64,000 nt of DNA, from contig CBDFFR010000012.1 of NCBI GenBank assembly GCA_965246845.1, positions 1,922,001-1,986,000 on the forward strand, given 5' to 3'. Positions 43,473 to 52,576 of the stretch are shown one piece after another. The translations under genes were made by a program, and so were the position numbers. This DNA comes from JBBRMW01 sp965246845 (GTDB taxonomy: Bacteria > Chloroflexota > Anaerolineae > Aggregatilineales > UBA2796). The notes beneath the pieces were generated by a model that was not told where the DNA came from, made no database searches, and saw only the letters and a list, made by a program, of their open reading frames with translations. How positions within the stretch are numbered: position 1 is the first letter of the stretch; each line of letters opens with the position of its first letter.

Positions 43473-43481
43473 TCGCGCCGC

Positions 43482-44312
43482 CTAAAATGCCAGCGCCGCG
43501 TGCGCCTCATCCGGCGTCGGCAGCCCGGCCAGCCCAACGCGCGTGACGGACATCGACGCGAGATAACACGCTTGCTCTGCTGCGCGCCGCGCGTCTTCGG
43601 TCCGCGCAAGCAAGGTCAGGAATACCCCCGCGAAGACATCCCCCGCCCCGGTCGCATCCATCACCGAAACGGCAGGCGCGGGTGCATCGAACGCCCATGC
43701 GCCGCCTTGATAGACCGTGCAGCCCTGCGCCGCGCGCGTAACGACCAGCAGCCGCGCGATGCGGCCATAATGCGCTTCCAATGCCGCATCGCGCCCGATG
43801 TCCTCTTCGCTCAGGATGCACGCCGAGAGGATCGGGAGCAGGCGGTCGGCGCTCTCCCACGCTTTTGGTCGGATTACGCCCGCCGCGTCCCACGCGCGCA
43901 TCCATCCTTGCGGCGTCGCTGCAACCAGTGCTTCGGGGAAAGCCTCCGCGAGCGCCGGGTCCACTTCATCCGTGAGTGGTGCAAGGTGGACAATCTGCGC
44001 ATCGCGCCACGCCACCGGGACGTGTTCGAGGCGCAAAGGCTGCGCGCGGCTTTTCAAATATTGGATGCGCCGCTCGCCTTCATAAATATTCTCGAAAATG
44101 GAACTCGTTTGCGACGGCACGCGCGCCAGTTCGATACCGGGCAAATCGGCCAGTACGGGGTCATCGTCGCGGATGCTGGTCACGGCGGCGACGCGCAGCC
44201 CTAGCGCGAGCGCAGTCCCGCCGGAGTAGGAGACTGTCCCGCCGAGGCGCGGTCCCGCCGGGGTCTCATCGTGTGTGATGTGGCCGATCAGCAAATACTC
44301 CGGCGCGACCAA
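43482..44312 (-). CDS. PfkB family carbohydrate kinase
   Basis: This 276-residue ribokinase-fold protein has the C-terminal PfkB signature DATGAGDVFAGVF with the catalytic Asp. The N-terminal GG motif is GGTVSYSGGTAL. It is shorter than typical ribokinase. It starts at a TTG immediately after the jag stop (TGATTG), a coupled arrangement. Substrate not predictable; sugar or nucleoside. Confidence 0.87.
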   Translation of the reverse strand: MVAPEYLLIGHITHDETPAGPRLGGTVSYSGGTALALGLRVAAVTSIRDDDPVLADLPGIELARVPSQTSSIFENIYEGERRIQYLKSRAQPLRLEHVPVAWRDAQIVHLAPLTDEVDPALAEAFPEALVAATPQGWMRAWDAAGVIRPKAWESADRLLPILSACILSEEDIGRDAALEAHYGRIARLLVVTRAAQGCTVYQGGAWAFDAPAPAVSVMDATGAGDVFAGVFLTLLARTEDARRAAEQACYLASMSVTRVGLAGLPTPDEAHAALAF

Positions 44313-45212
44313 TCAGCGACCCTGCCGCTTCGGAACAATCGTCACCTTGCGGCGCTCGCCCTCGCCGACGCTCTCCGTCGTCACGTCCGGGTTTTCGCGC
44401 AGCGTGAGGTGAATAATCCGGCGTTCGGCGGGTGTCATCGGCTCCATCGAAACGGTGCGACCACGTTCCACCGCTTGCGCTGCCATTTTGCGGGCGAGCC
44501 GCTTGAGCATCTCCTCGCGCCGCGACTTGTAACCTTCAATGTCGATTACGAGGTTCGCGCGCTTGTTGAGCTGGTTGCTCGCCATCAACCGCGTCAAGTA
44601 TTGCAACGCAGCCAGCGTTTCGCCTTTCGTGCCAATCAGGTCGCCAAGCGACTCGCCGCGCACTTCCAGCAACCAGTGCTGGACCTCATGACCGTCCGTT
44701 TCGGCGCGGCGTGGCCTGACCTTCGCCGCGACACCCATATGATCGAGCAGCGTTTGCAAAATCTCGACGCCGACTTCCGCTTCACGATCTACCGGACCGC
44801 TTTCGGTGGCTTCCGGTTCGGCTGCATCTTCATCCGGGATGTGGTGTGGGTCCGCGCGAACGGGTGGCTTTTGTGCGGGAGCCTCATCGCGCAACGTGAA
44901 CTTCGTGCCTTCGGATTGGCGCAGCGCGGCGCGCGATTGTTCGGAAAGATGGAAGGGTTCGGGGTCGGCGGCTGGCACAGGCGTGGCGGGAACAACCGTT
45001 GGGCGTGGGGTTGCCGCGGGGCTGAACGTGACCGGGCGCTCGATAGGCGTCACGCGCACACGCGCCAGTTTGGTCCCCAGACCGAGCAAGCGTCGTTGCG
45101 GCTCTTCCAATACTTCGACACTGACGTTATCGCGGCTCATGCCAAGCTGCGAAAGCGCCTGTTGTATGGCGCTTTCGACATCCGGACCGGTCGTCTCGAT
45201 AGGTTCAGGCAT
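44313..45212 (-). CDS. jag: RNA-binding protein Jag/KhpB (SpoIIIJ-associated)
   Basis: This 299-residue protein has three recognisable parts: a Jag_N domain (VESAIQQALSQLG...RLLGLGTKLARVRV), a KH domain with GTKGETL as the GxxG loop, and an R3H domain (MTPAERRIIHLTLREN). A Pro/Ala-rich linker of about 80 residues separates Jag_N from KH. It lies directly after yidC, the conserved pairing. It binds RNA and influences cell division and envelope growth in other bacteria. Confidence 0.94.
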   Translation of the reverse strand: MPEPIETTGPDVESAIQQALSQLGMSRDNVSVEVLEEPQRRLLGLGTKLARVRVTPIERPVTFSPAATPRPTVVPATPVPAADPEPFHLSEQSRAALRQSEGTKFTLRDEAPAQKPPVRADPHHIPDEDAAEPEATESGPVDREAEVGVEILQTLLDHMGVAAKVRPRRAETDGHEVQHWLLEVRGESLGDLIGTKGETLAALQYLTRLMASNQLNKRANLVIDIEGYKSRREEMLKRLARKMAAQAVERGRTVSMEPMTPAERRIIHLTLRENPDVTTESVGEGERRKVTIVPKRQGR

Positions 45213-45253
45213 AAATCCTCTAAGTTTCGCGTGTGGCGCGCGTGAATGCGCGA

Positions 45254-46210
45254 TTATTTGCTGCGCGGCTTGGCCTTCGCGCGGGGTTTGGCATCGAACG
45301 TCGTGACGGTGCGCGGCGCAACTTCCGTGATGGTCGGCTCTGCAGCCTTACCGTTCTTAGGGGCGGCCTTTTCGCGCTGCGGGCGGGCGTTGATCACGTC
45401 GCCTGTTTTGCTGGTCTTCGTCACGGTCTCGCTGGTCAGACGCGGCACTGGCGCACCGTTGGCAGTGGCGAGTGCAGGTGTCTCACGCTTCTTCAAGCCG
45501 AAGGCAGCGCGTACATCGACCTTGCCGAGCAGCGCATACTGCACGATGCCGATAATATTACCCACAATCCAGTAAATCGAAAGCCCTGCCGCGAACTGGA
45601 TCGAGAAGAAGCCGATCATCAGCGGCATCATGATCGTCATCTGGCGCGACATCTGCACGCTGGGGTCCTTCGGGTCCGCGCCGGGGTTGACGGGTGTGAT
45701 CAGCTTTTGCTGTATCCACGACGAGGCAACCACGAGGATCGGCAGGATGAAGGTCGTATCCGGCTGACCGAGGTTCCAAATCCAGAAGCGGTTCTGGAGC
45801 GGGATCAGATTCGCGAGGCCGGGGACCAGCAGGCGGTGGCTCACATCCAGCACTTGCAGCGGAGAGGCCGCCAGCGCAATCGTGATCGCGCCATACAGCC
45901 CAAGCAGGATTGGAAGCTGGACGACCAGCGGCAGACAGCCCGCGAACGGGTTGACTCCATACTTCTTATAGAGTTCCATCTGCGCGGCGGCCTGCTTCTC
46001 GCGGTCGCCCTTGTGCTTCTCGCGAATTTCCTTCATCTCCGGCTGAATCTTCTGCATCGCCTTCGATGATTTCAACTGCTGCCAGGTCAGCGGAAAGACA
46101 AGCATACGGATAATCACCGTGAAGACGATGATCGTCAGGATCACATTGTTGCCGAGAAGCTGATAGAAGAACAGCAGCGCGGTAGCGAAGGGGTTTGTCA
46201 GGAAATCCAT
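45254..46210 (-). CDS. yidC: YidC/Oxa1 membrane protein insertase
   Basis: This 318-residue insertase of the Gram-positive type lacks the large periplasmic domain. The 60KD_IMP domain is complete: FTVIIRMLVFPLTWQQLKS after TM1, the cytoplasmic coiled coil (MKEIREKHKGDREKQ) and CLPLVVQLPILLGLYGAI. A basic C-terminal tail (PRAKAKPRSK) would bind ribosomes. There is no lipoprotein signal. It lies between a beta-propeller lipoprotein and jag. Confidence 0.95.
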   Translation of the reverse strand: MDFLTNPFATALLFFYQLLGNNVILTIIVFTVIIRMLVFPLTWQQLKSSKAMQKIQPEMKEIREKHKGDREKQAAAQMELYKKYGVNPFAGCLPLVVQLPILLGLYGAITIALAASPLQVLDVSHRLLVPGLANLIPLQNRFWIWNLGQPDTTFILPILVVASSWIQQKLITPVNPGADPKDPSVQMSRQMTIMMPLMIGFFSIQFAAGLSIYWIVGNIIGIVQYALLGKVDVRAAFGLKKRETPALATANGAPVPRLTSETVTKTSKTGDVINARPQREKAAPKNGKAAEPTITEVAPRTVTTFDAKPRAKAKPRSK

Positions 46211-46255
46211 AGCGAGTGCATCCAGTACAAGAAACGATGGTCGGGGCGCTGCGTA

Positions 46256-47461
46256 TTAGGGCTGGCTGGTCGGCTGGAAGACGCTTTGCGCATCCGCAAG
46301 CCGGAGCTGCCAATCGCGCTGGCCGCTGCTCAGGTTGAGCGCAACGACGAGCTGATCTTCGGACATGGTTGTGAACACGGCAGAATTACCGACGATAAGT
46401 ATATCGCTCAAAATGCGATCACTCATCACCAGTGCGGAAGTCCACAACGGTTTCTTATCTGCGTCCACCGCGTAGGCTTTCTTGCCTTCCGTGCCATAGA
46501 CAATCATCGTCGGGACGACTTCGGATTGCGCCTGTCCGTTCACGGTGCGGACGATTGTGATATTTTTGGCGATACCGACGCGCCCGCGAATGCCGCCCGG
46601 CACTTCGGCTTCCGGTGGGATCGTCCACTTTTCGGAAAGCGTCTTCGCATCGAGCGCGTAAAGCGTTCCGCTCAGGTCGCCTAAATACAACACGCCTTCC
46701 TCATAGACGGGGCTGGACCATACCCAGTTTTTCGTCTTGTAGCGGTTCGCGACTTTGCCCGTCTCGCTGCTGATGTCGACTGCCACGAGTTCGCTGTTCC
46801 ACGTCCCGATATAGAGCATTCCCTGTCCATCATAGGTGGGTGCATCGGCAGCCGCGCCACCCAGATCGACCTTCCACTTTTGTTCTAGCGTGGTCGCGTT
46901 CAGCGCATACAGGTAATGATCGAGCGAGGAAACGTAGAGCGTTTCGCCAATCACCAGCGGCTTCGCCCAGACGCCGTAATTCGTGCCGTCGAACTTGACT
47001 TCCGTGCCAGTCTTGCGGTTATAACCGCGCACGCCCTTGTCGCCGATGCCGATATAGACCATATCACCCGCGAGCGTCGCCGGGCTGACGACCTTATCCG
47101 CATAGGTGGGGATGCGCCAGTTTTCGACGACCCCGCCGTTCTCCGCGCGGAGTGCGTAGAGCGCCGATTGCGCACGGTTATAGGAACCGACGTATAGCGT
47201 ACCATCATCAGAGACGGTCGGCGCAGCGTAGAAGTGCGGATTGTTGGTCAGCTTCTTGAGCCATAGCACCGGGCGGCGGTCGGAAGGGACGCTCGCGCTG
47301 GGGTTCGGGTCGATTTTGAAGACCTGCTCCTTATACGCGGCATAAATGTATTTGCCATCCGTCGAGAGGTTCGCCCAGCTTTCGCCCGTCACGACGGACG
47401 AGCAACCAGTCAGGAACAGAACCAGAACCGCGAGGCTGACTAGCCCTTTGAAGTTACGCAT
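46256..47461 (-). CDS. PQQ-like beta-propeller lipoprotein
   Basis: The 401-residue product has a lipoprotein signal with lipobox LTGC (C20) and repeated propeller blades (DGTLYVGSYN, DMVYIGIGDKGV, ETLYVSSLDHYLYALNA, GVLYLGDLSGTLYALDAKTL). It resembles BamB/PQQ_2 repeats. BamB assists outer-membrane protein assembly in diderms, but no BAM genes are here. Its position between yidD and yidC hints at a role in membrane-protein biogenesis or quality control outside the membrane. Confidence 0.85.
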   Translation of the reverse strand: MRNFKGLVSLAVLVLFLTGCSSVVTGESWANLSTDGKYIYAAYKEQVFKIDPNPSASVPSDRRPVLWLKKLTNNPHFYAAPTVSDDGTLYVGSYNRAQSALYALRAENGGVVENWRIPTYADKVVSPATLAGDMVYIGIGDKGVRGYNRKTGTEVKFDGTNYGVWAKPLVIGETLYVSSLDHYLYALNATTLEQKWKVDLGGAAADAPTYDGQGMLYIGTWNSELVAVDISSETGKVANRYKTKNWVWSSPVYEEGVLYLGDLSGTLYALDAKTLSEKWTIPPEAEVPGGIRGRVGIAKNITIVRTVNGQAQSEVVPTMIVYGTEGKKAYAVDADKKPLWTSALVMSDRILSDILIVGNSAVFTTMSEDQLVVALNLSSGQRDWQLRLADAQSVFQPTSQP

Positions 47462-47476
47462 TTGTACTCACAACTC

Positions 47477-47686
47477 TTACGGTACGGGGTCATAGCCGCC
47501 GGGGTTGAACGGGTTACAGCGCAGAATACGCCGGAAGCCCATCCACGACCCGCGCAGCAAGCCGTATTTATCGATAGCGATATAGGTATAACGGGAACAA
47601 CTCGGCTCGAAGCGGCAGCTTGGCGGGAGGACTTTCGAGAGCGTCATCTGATAGAACCGGATCGCACCCAGACCGATGTACTTCAT
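47477..47686 (-). CDS. yidD: Membrane protein insertion efficiency factor YidD
   Basis: This 69-residue protein has the family signature: IRFYQMTLSKVLPPSCRFEPSCS then YG-x-x-RG and R-x-LRCNPFNPGGYDPVP. It is a short amphipathic, Cys-rich protein that associates with the membrane to aid YidC. Its start overlaps the rnpA stop by 4 bases. Confidence 0.96.
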   Translation of the reverse strand: MKYIGLGAIRFYQMTLSKVLPPSCRFEPSCSRYTYIAIDKYGLLRGSWMGFRRILRCNPFNPGGYDPVP

Positions 47687-48033
47687 CGTTTCTCCTCGCC
47701 CTTAAGCAGTTTCGCGCGGCGCAAGAGTTCTTCCGCCGCGTCACATAACTGAATATACGTTGCGGTAGCGGCTTCGTTGCGCGCGATCCAGATCAGATCG
47801 AAGCCTTGCAACAGCCCGCTATGCCGCGCCCGCACTGCTTCGCGCATCCGCCGCTTGACCCGGTTACGAACGACCGCGCCACCGACCTTTTTGGCGACGA
47901 TGAAGCCGTAGCGGTTGTGGTCCAGCGTATTCGGAGCGCTATTGAGTGCCACAAGCGGATGCCGAATCGTCCGTCCGATTTTCCGCGCGCGGGCGAAATC
48001 GGCGCTCGCGCGCAGCCGCAACGGACGCAGCAT
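47683..48033 (-). CDS. rnpA: Ribonuclease P protein component
   Basis: This 116-residue RnpA has the conserved RNR motif (GGAVVRNRVKRRMREAVRAR) and the N-terminal LRASADFARA. It is the protein partner of RNase P RNA in tRNA 5' maturation. Its ATG overlaps the rpmH stop by one base (TAATG), the usual tight coupling. Confidence 0.96.
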   Translation of the reverse strand: MLRPLRLRASADFARARKIGRTIRHPLVALNSAPNTLDHNRYGFIVAKKVGGAVVRNRVKRRMREAVRARHSGLLQGFDLIWIARNEAATATYIQLCDAAEELLRRAKLLKGEEKR

Positions 48034-48206
48034 TAGCTATTCCAGTTGACCTTCTTGACGTGACGCACCTGCACTGCCAGGACATGGCGGCCTTTCAGAC
48101 GGCGGCGCGCAAGCACTTTGCGACCACCGGGTGTCGCCATGCGCTGGCGGAAGCCATGCACGCGCTGACGGCGGCGCTTCTTGGGTTGGTATGTACGCTT
48201 GATCAT
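48033..48206 (-). CDS. rpmH: 50S ribosomal protein L34
   Basis: This 57-residue highly basic protein reads MIKRTYQPKKRRRQRVHGFR then QRMATPGGRKVLARRRLKGR, the L34 signature. Its tail (HVLAVQVRHVKKVNWNS) is about 10 residues longer than the usual 44-47 residue form. It is the first gene of the rpmH-rnpA-yidD run. dnaA, which often lies upstream of rpmH, is absent; carB is divergent instead. Confidence 0.96.
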   Translation of the reverse strand: MIKRTYQPKKRRRQRVHGFRQRMATPGGRKVLARRRLKGRHVLAVQVRHVKKVNWNS

Positions 48207-48371
48207 GTTCGGGGTTCTCCAACCGCGTCGCGCGGCCTGTACACAATCGAAAAGCAGCTCTCGCAGGCTGCAAACGGTGCAGAAGTATATAGGATCGGGG
48301 GCGGTGGGTCAAGCGTGGGGTTGCGTCATATCGGCGATTACAATAGCAGTGCGCGGGGCTGAAGCCACCAC

Positions 48372-48416
48372 GCTATTACGGTCTGATTGATATTTGGGAA
48401 CCCAGACCGTAACAGC
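48372..48416. promoter_or_regulatory. Inverted repeat in the rpmH-carB divergent region
   Basis: GCTATTACGGTCTG (48372-48385) and CAGACCGTAACAGC (48403-48416) pair at 13 of 14 positions around 17 bases. The 344-base region 48207-48550 contains no gene, only this repeat and the carB promoter. It could be an operator for carB or rpmH, or a structured leader. Confidence 0.5.
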
Positions 48417-48482
48417 CCGGTACATTCATGGCCGGTCGACTTTGGCCGTCCGGTGTAAATCATTTCGTTTTCTGTCTGCCAA

Positions 48483-48511
48483 TTGCAATTCGCCGCGCTC
48501 TTCTCTACAAT
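48483..48511 (+). promoter_or_regulatory. Sigma70-type promoter of carB
   Basis: TTGCAA (48483-48488) and TACAAT (48506-48511) are spaced by 17 bases. They lie downstream of the first possible start codon of the carB frame, which supports ATG 48551 as the true start with a leader of about 33 bases. Confidence 0.65.
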
Positions 48512-48550
48512 GGGGCGCTTCATTCTCCAATCGAAATCCCTAAATCGAAA

Positions 48551-51500
48551 ATGCCAAAACGCACGGACATCAACTCGATCCTCATTATCGGCAGTGGACC
48601 GATCATCATTGGACAGGCGCAGGAATTTGAATATAGCGGCGTGCAGGCCGTGAAGGTGTTGCGGCGCGAAGGCTACCGCGTGATCGTCGCGAACTCGAAC
48701 CCGGCCTCGCTCACCACCGATGTCGATTTCGCGGATGTGAGCTATGTCGAGCCGCTCACGCATGACGTGATGCGGATGATCATCGAACACGAACGCCCGG
48801 ATGCGCTGCTGCCGACGGTCGGCGGTCAAACCGCGCTCAACCTCGCGATGGAACTGGCGAAATCTGGCACGCTGGCCGAATTCGACGTGGAACTGATCGG
48901 CGCGAATGCTGAATCGATTGAATTGGCCGAAGACCGCGCGCTGTTCCGTGATGCGATGATCGAGATCGGCCTCGCGGTCCCCGAAAGCGAGATGGTCTAC
49001 ACCATCGACGCAGGTGTCACGGTCGCCGCAAGCATCGGCTACCCGGTGCTGTGTCGTCCCTCGTTCACGCTCGGCGGGACGGGCGGCGGGATTGCGTACA
49101 ACGAAGATGATTTGCGCAAGACACTGGCGCGCGGGCTGGATGAGTCGCCCGTCGGCTCTGTGCTGGTCGAACAATCCGTACTCGGTTGGAAAGAGTACGA
49201 ACTGGAGATCATGCGCGACCGCAAGGACAATTTCGTGATCATCTGCTCGATTGAAAATCTGGACGCGATGGGCGTCCACACAGGCGACTCGATCACGATA
49301 GCGCCCGCGCAGACGCTCACCGACCGCGAATATCAGGTGCTACGCGATCAGGCACGCGCGATTGTCAGCCGGATTGGGCTGGCGACGGGCGGCGCGAACG
49401 TGCAATTCGCGGTGAACCCTGCCGATGGGCGCGTCTTCGTGATCGAGATGAATCCGCGCGTCTCGCGTTCTTCCGCGCTGGCGAGCAAGGCGACGGGCTT
49501 CCCGATAGCGAAAATCGCCGCGCTGCTGGCCGTCGGGTATTCGCTCGATGAAATCCCGAACGATATTACGAAGAAGACCAGAGCCAGCTTCGAGCCGACA
49601 CTCGATTATGTGGTCGTGAAAATCCCGCGCTGGAACTTCGAGAAGTTCCCCGGCGTGGATGCCACGCTCGGACCGCAGATGAAGGCCGTCGGCGAGGCAA
49701 TGGGTATCGGGCGCACTTTTCAGGAAGCGCTTCAAAAGGCTGTCGCGGGGCTGGATATTGGCATGGCCGGGTTCGGCTTCAAACCATACCCTGCGACCGC
49801 TGAAACGCTCCGCACGCCGACCGCACAACGCCTGTATCAGGTCGCGACCGCAATGCAAAGCCTGACCGATGCGGAAATTGCAGCCGCGACGCAATACGAC
49901 CCCTGGTTCGTGTGCCAGTTGCGCGGGTTGTTCGATGTAGCGGCGGACTTGCGCACGGGCGACTCACCGGATTACCGCGCGCTCAAGCAAATGGGCTTTA
50001 CAGATCGCTACCTCGCGGACCTGCTCGGCAAACCAGAGCGCGACATCCGCGCGGAACGGCTCGCGCAGGGCGTCCGCGCGAACTTCTACCGGATCGATAC
50101 CTGCGCCGCCGAATTCGAGGCGCTCACGCCCTATATGTACAGCACCTATGAGCGCGACGACGAGGTGAACCCGACCGACCGCCAGAAAGTCTTGATCCTC
50201 GGCGGCGGTCCGAACCGCATCGGGCAGGGTATCGAGTTCGATTTGTGCTGCGTTCACGCCTGCTTCGCGTTGCAAGAACTTGGCTTCGAAGTGATCATGG
50301 TCAATTGCAACCCGGAGACGGTCAGCACCGATTACGATACCGCTGACCGCCTCTACTTCGAGCCTGTCACTGCCGAACACATCATGAACGTGATCGATGC
50401 GGAACAACCGCACGGCGTCCTCGTGCAGTTCGGCGGGCAGACGCCGCTCAACGTCGCGCGGGCGCTCTCCGATGCGGGTGCGCCGATGTGGGGAACCTCC
50501 GTCGATTCGATTGACCTTGCCGAAGATCGGCAGCGCTTCAACGACCTGATGACGCGGCTCGAAATCCCGCAGCCGGAAGGCCGCATCGCGCATACGCTCG
50601 AACAGGTTTTCCAGTATGCCGACGAGGTAGAGTATCCGGTCCTCATCCGGCCAAGCTATGTTTTGGGCGGGCGCGGCATGTCGATCACGTTCGACCGGGC
50701 GGCGCTCGAACGCGCGCTAACCACCAATGCCGATCTGTGGGATTGGGAGAAGGGCTTGCTCATCGACCATTACCTGCAAGATGCCTACGAACTCGATGTG
50801 GACGCGCTCGCGGATGGTCAGCGGGTCGTCATCGGCGGGATTATGGAGCATATTGAAGAGGCGGGCGTCCACAGTGGCGACTCGGCGTGCGTGCTGCCAC
50901 CTTACAAAATCACGCCATACCATCTGGATGAAATTCGCGAATATACGGAACAGCTTGGCCTCGCGCTCGGTGTGCGCGGGCTGTTCAATATCCAGTTCGC
51001 GATTAAGGACGACATTGTATATGTGCTGGAAGTCAACCCGCGCGCCAGCCGCACGGTCCCCTTTGTGAGCAAGGCGACGAATATTCCGCTCGCCAAACTC
51101 GCCGCGAAGGTCGCCGCCGGAAAGACGCTCGTGGAACTTGGCTTCACCGAAGAGCCGACCGTGCGCGGCTTCTTCGTCAAGGAGGCGGTGCTACCCTTCC
51201 GCAAGTTCCCTGGCTCCGACCCGGTGCTTGGACCGGAGATGAAATCGACGGGCGAAGTAATGGGACATGCCGCCAGTTTCGGCCACGCCTTCGCGAAGAG
51301 CCAGATCGCGGCGGGGATGGATTTGCCGCTTTCCGGCGACGTGTTTTTCAGCGTGAACAAATTCGACCGCGTGGCGGCGGGCAAGCTGGCAAAGGATTTC
51401 GCAAACCTGGGTTTCCGCATCTGCGCGACGGAAGGCACAGCGGAGTACATCACGAAGGTGAACGTCCCGGTGCGCGTGATCAATAAGGTCAATCAGGGGT

Positions 51501-51736
51501 CGCCAGATATTCTGGATGCGATTCGTAGCGGCGAGATCGCGCTGATCGTGAATACGCCACTCGGTGGACAGGCGCACGACGACGGAATCGCGCTGCGCAG
51601 CGTTGCCTATCAATACAAAATCCCAATCACGACGACCCTCAGCGCGGCGGCGGCAGCATTGCAGGCAATCCGCGCGCTCAAGCAGAAGCCGCTACAGGTG
51701 GAGAGTTTGCAGGCGCACCACGCCGCGAAAGCGTGA
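48551..51736 (+). CDS. carB: Carbamoyl-phosphate synthase large subunit
   Basis: This 1061-residue protein has two homologous ATP-grasp halves: SILIIGSGPIIIGQAQEFEYSG at the start and KVLILGGGPNRIGQGIEFDLCC at the start of the second half (each written as about 10-31 and 558-579). The C-terminal MGS-like domain follows (GKLAKDFANLGFRICATEGTAEY, with VNTPLGG). It makes carbamoyl phosphate for arginine and pyrimidine synthesis. The small subunit carA is not adjacent. There is no clear ribosome-binding site before ATG 48551. Lower-case residues aside, all usual motifs are present. Confidence 0.97.
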   Translation: MPKRTDINSILIIGSGPIIIGQAQEFEYSGVQAVKVLRREGYRVIVANSNPASLTTDVDFADVSYVEPLTHDVMRMIIEHERPDALLPTVGGQTALNLAMELAKSGTLAEFDVELIGANAESIELAEDRALFRDAMIEIGLAVPESEMVYTIDAGVTVAASIGYPVLCRPSFTLGGTGGGIAYNEDDLRKTLARGLDESPVGSVLVEQSVLGWKEYELEIMRDRKDNFVIICSIENLDAMGVHTGDSITIAPAQTLTDREYQVLRDQARAIVSRIGLATGGANVQFAVNPADGRVFVIEMNPRVSRSSALASKATGFPIAKIAALLAVGYSLDEIPNDITKKTRASFEPTLDYVVVKIPRWNFEKFPGVDATLGPQMKAVGEAMGIGRTFQEALQKAVAGLDIGMAGFGFKPYPATAETLRTPTAQRLYQVATAMQSLTDAEIAAATQYDPWFVCQLRGLFDVAADLRTGDSPDYRALKQMGFTDRYLADLLGKPERDIRAERLAQGVRANFYRIDTCAAEFEALTPYMYSTYERDDEVNPTDRQKVLILGGGPNRIGQGIEFDLCCVHACFALQELGFEVIMVNCNPETVSTDYDTADRLYFEPVTAEHIMNVIDAEQPHGVLVQFGGQTPLNVARALSDAGAPMWGTSVDSIDLAEDRQRFNDLMTRLEIPQPEGRIAHTLEQVFQYADEVEYPVLIRPSYVLGGRGMSITFDRAALERALTTNADLWDWEKGLLIDHYLQDAYELDVDALADGQRVVIGGIMEHIEEAGVHSGDSACVLPPYKITPYHLDEIREYTEQLGLALGVRGLFNIQFAIKDDIVYVLEVNPRASRTVPFVSKATNIPLAKLAAKVAAGKTLVELGFTEEPTVRGFFVKEAVLPFRKFPGSDPVLGPEMKSTGEVMGHAASFGHAFAKSQIAAGMDLPLSGDVFFSVNKFDRVAAGKLAKDFANLGFRICATEGTAEYITKVNVPVRVINKVNQGSPDILDAIRSGEIALIVNTPLGGQAHDDGIALRSVAYQYKIPITTTLSAAAAALQAIRALKQKPLQVESLQAHHAAKA

Positions 51737-51742
51737 CGCTTT

Positions 51743-52375
51743 CTAGAGTCGGGGCATGTGTCGCGCTTGCATAAGTTCGCCTGTTTCCTGCTCTACCGGG
51801 TCGGCGCTTTCCTGCAACCGCGCCGCGACATTTGCCTGATCTGCATCCGGGCGGTTTTGGCTCAGTTTGAACTTGCCCTCCAACCGCGTGATCTCTACCT
51901 CGAAGCAGATGACGGCTTGCATCATTTTACGCATGTACTCTTCCGGCAGACCGTCCATATCCCAGGCGGGGTCGCGTGGCGCTTCATGCTGGTTCACGAG
52001 ATTACGCAGCAGGCCGTGTATCCGCGTTTCATCCGTGATGAGACCTGGTACACCATAGGCATGAACCGCTGTATAGTTCCATGTCGGGACATTTGATCCC
52101 GGTTCGTACCATGTCGGCGTGATGTAGGCGTGCGCTCCAGAGAAAATCGCAAGTGCCTCATGCCCTTCGTGAATATGCTGGACCTGTGCATTGGCGAGCG
52201 CGAGATGTGCCGTGAGTGTTCCGTTCTCGCCGCGTTCTGTATCCAGCAAAAAGGGGATGTGGCTACCTATCAGACCCGCTTCGCCGTTCGTAACGAGCGT
52301 TGCGAAATTGTGCGCGTGGATGAACTCAAAGAGGATAGCGCGGTCGCTTTCCTTGAACGCTTTGGGAATGTACAT
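51743..52375 (-). CDS. PaiB-like FMN-binding protein
   Basis: This 210-residue protein of the FMN_bind_2/PaiB family has the signature MYIPKAF, LIGSHIPFLLD, SGAHAYITPTWYEPGSNVPTWNY and KLSQNRP. In Bacillus, PaiB affects sporulation and degradative enzyme genes, but many members are simple flavin-binding split-barrel proteins. It is convergent with carB, 6 bases from its stop. Confidence 0.9.
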   Translation of the reverse strand: MYIPKAFKESDRAILFEFIHAHNFATLVTNGEAGLIGSHIPFLLDTERGENGTLTAHLALANAQVQHIHEGHEALAIFSGAHAYITPTWYEPGSNVPTWNYTAVHAYGVPGLITDETRIHGLLRNLVNQHEAPRDPAWDMDGLPEEYMRKMMQAVICFEVEITRLEGKFKLSQNRPDADQANVAARLQESADPVEQETGELMQARHMPRL

Positions 52376-52411
52376 TGATGTAAACCTCGCGCGCCGTTTT
52401 TATACTTTGGA

Positions 52412-52439
52412 ATTCTACATTTAATTGGTTTACGATCAA
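52412..52439 (-). promoter_or_regulatory. Sigma70-type promoter of the PaiB-like gene
   Basis: On the minus strand, TTGATC (52434-52439) and TAGAAT (52412-52417) are separated by 16 bases, about 40 bases upstream of the ATG at 52375. Confidence 0.45.
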
Positions 52440-52518
52440 TATTTTCGGGTAAGCCAACGACGGTAAGAACGCCGGGTCAATATACCTGTACCTTCGACTA
52501 GATTTGACGTGATGTATC

Positions 52519-52547
52519 TTGTCACGTGATTGACGTTTGGCTATGCT
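52519..52547 (+). promoter_or_regulatory. Sigma70-type promoter of the F420-reductase-like gene
   Basis: TTGTCA (52519-52524) and TATGCT (52542-52547) have 17-base spacing. The predicted transcript begins around 52554, which excludes the earlier start codon in this frame and supports ATG 52577. Confidence 0.5.
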
Positions 52548-52576
52548 GTGTGTCCTACACAAAGGATCACAGCAGC

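Noticed and set aside
48207..48550. Possible replication origin next to rpmH
   Set aside because: No dnaA, no TTATCCACA-type DnaA box cluster and no AT-rich unwinding region was found.
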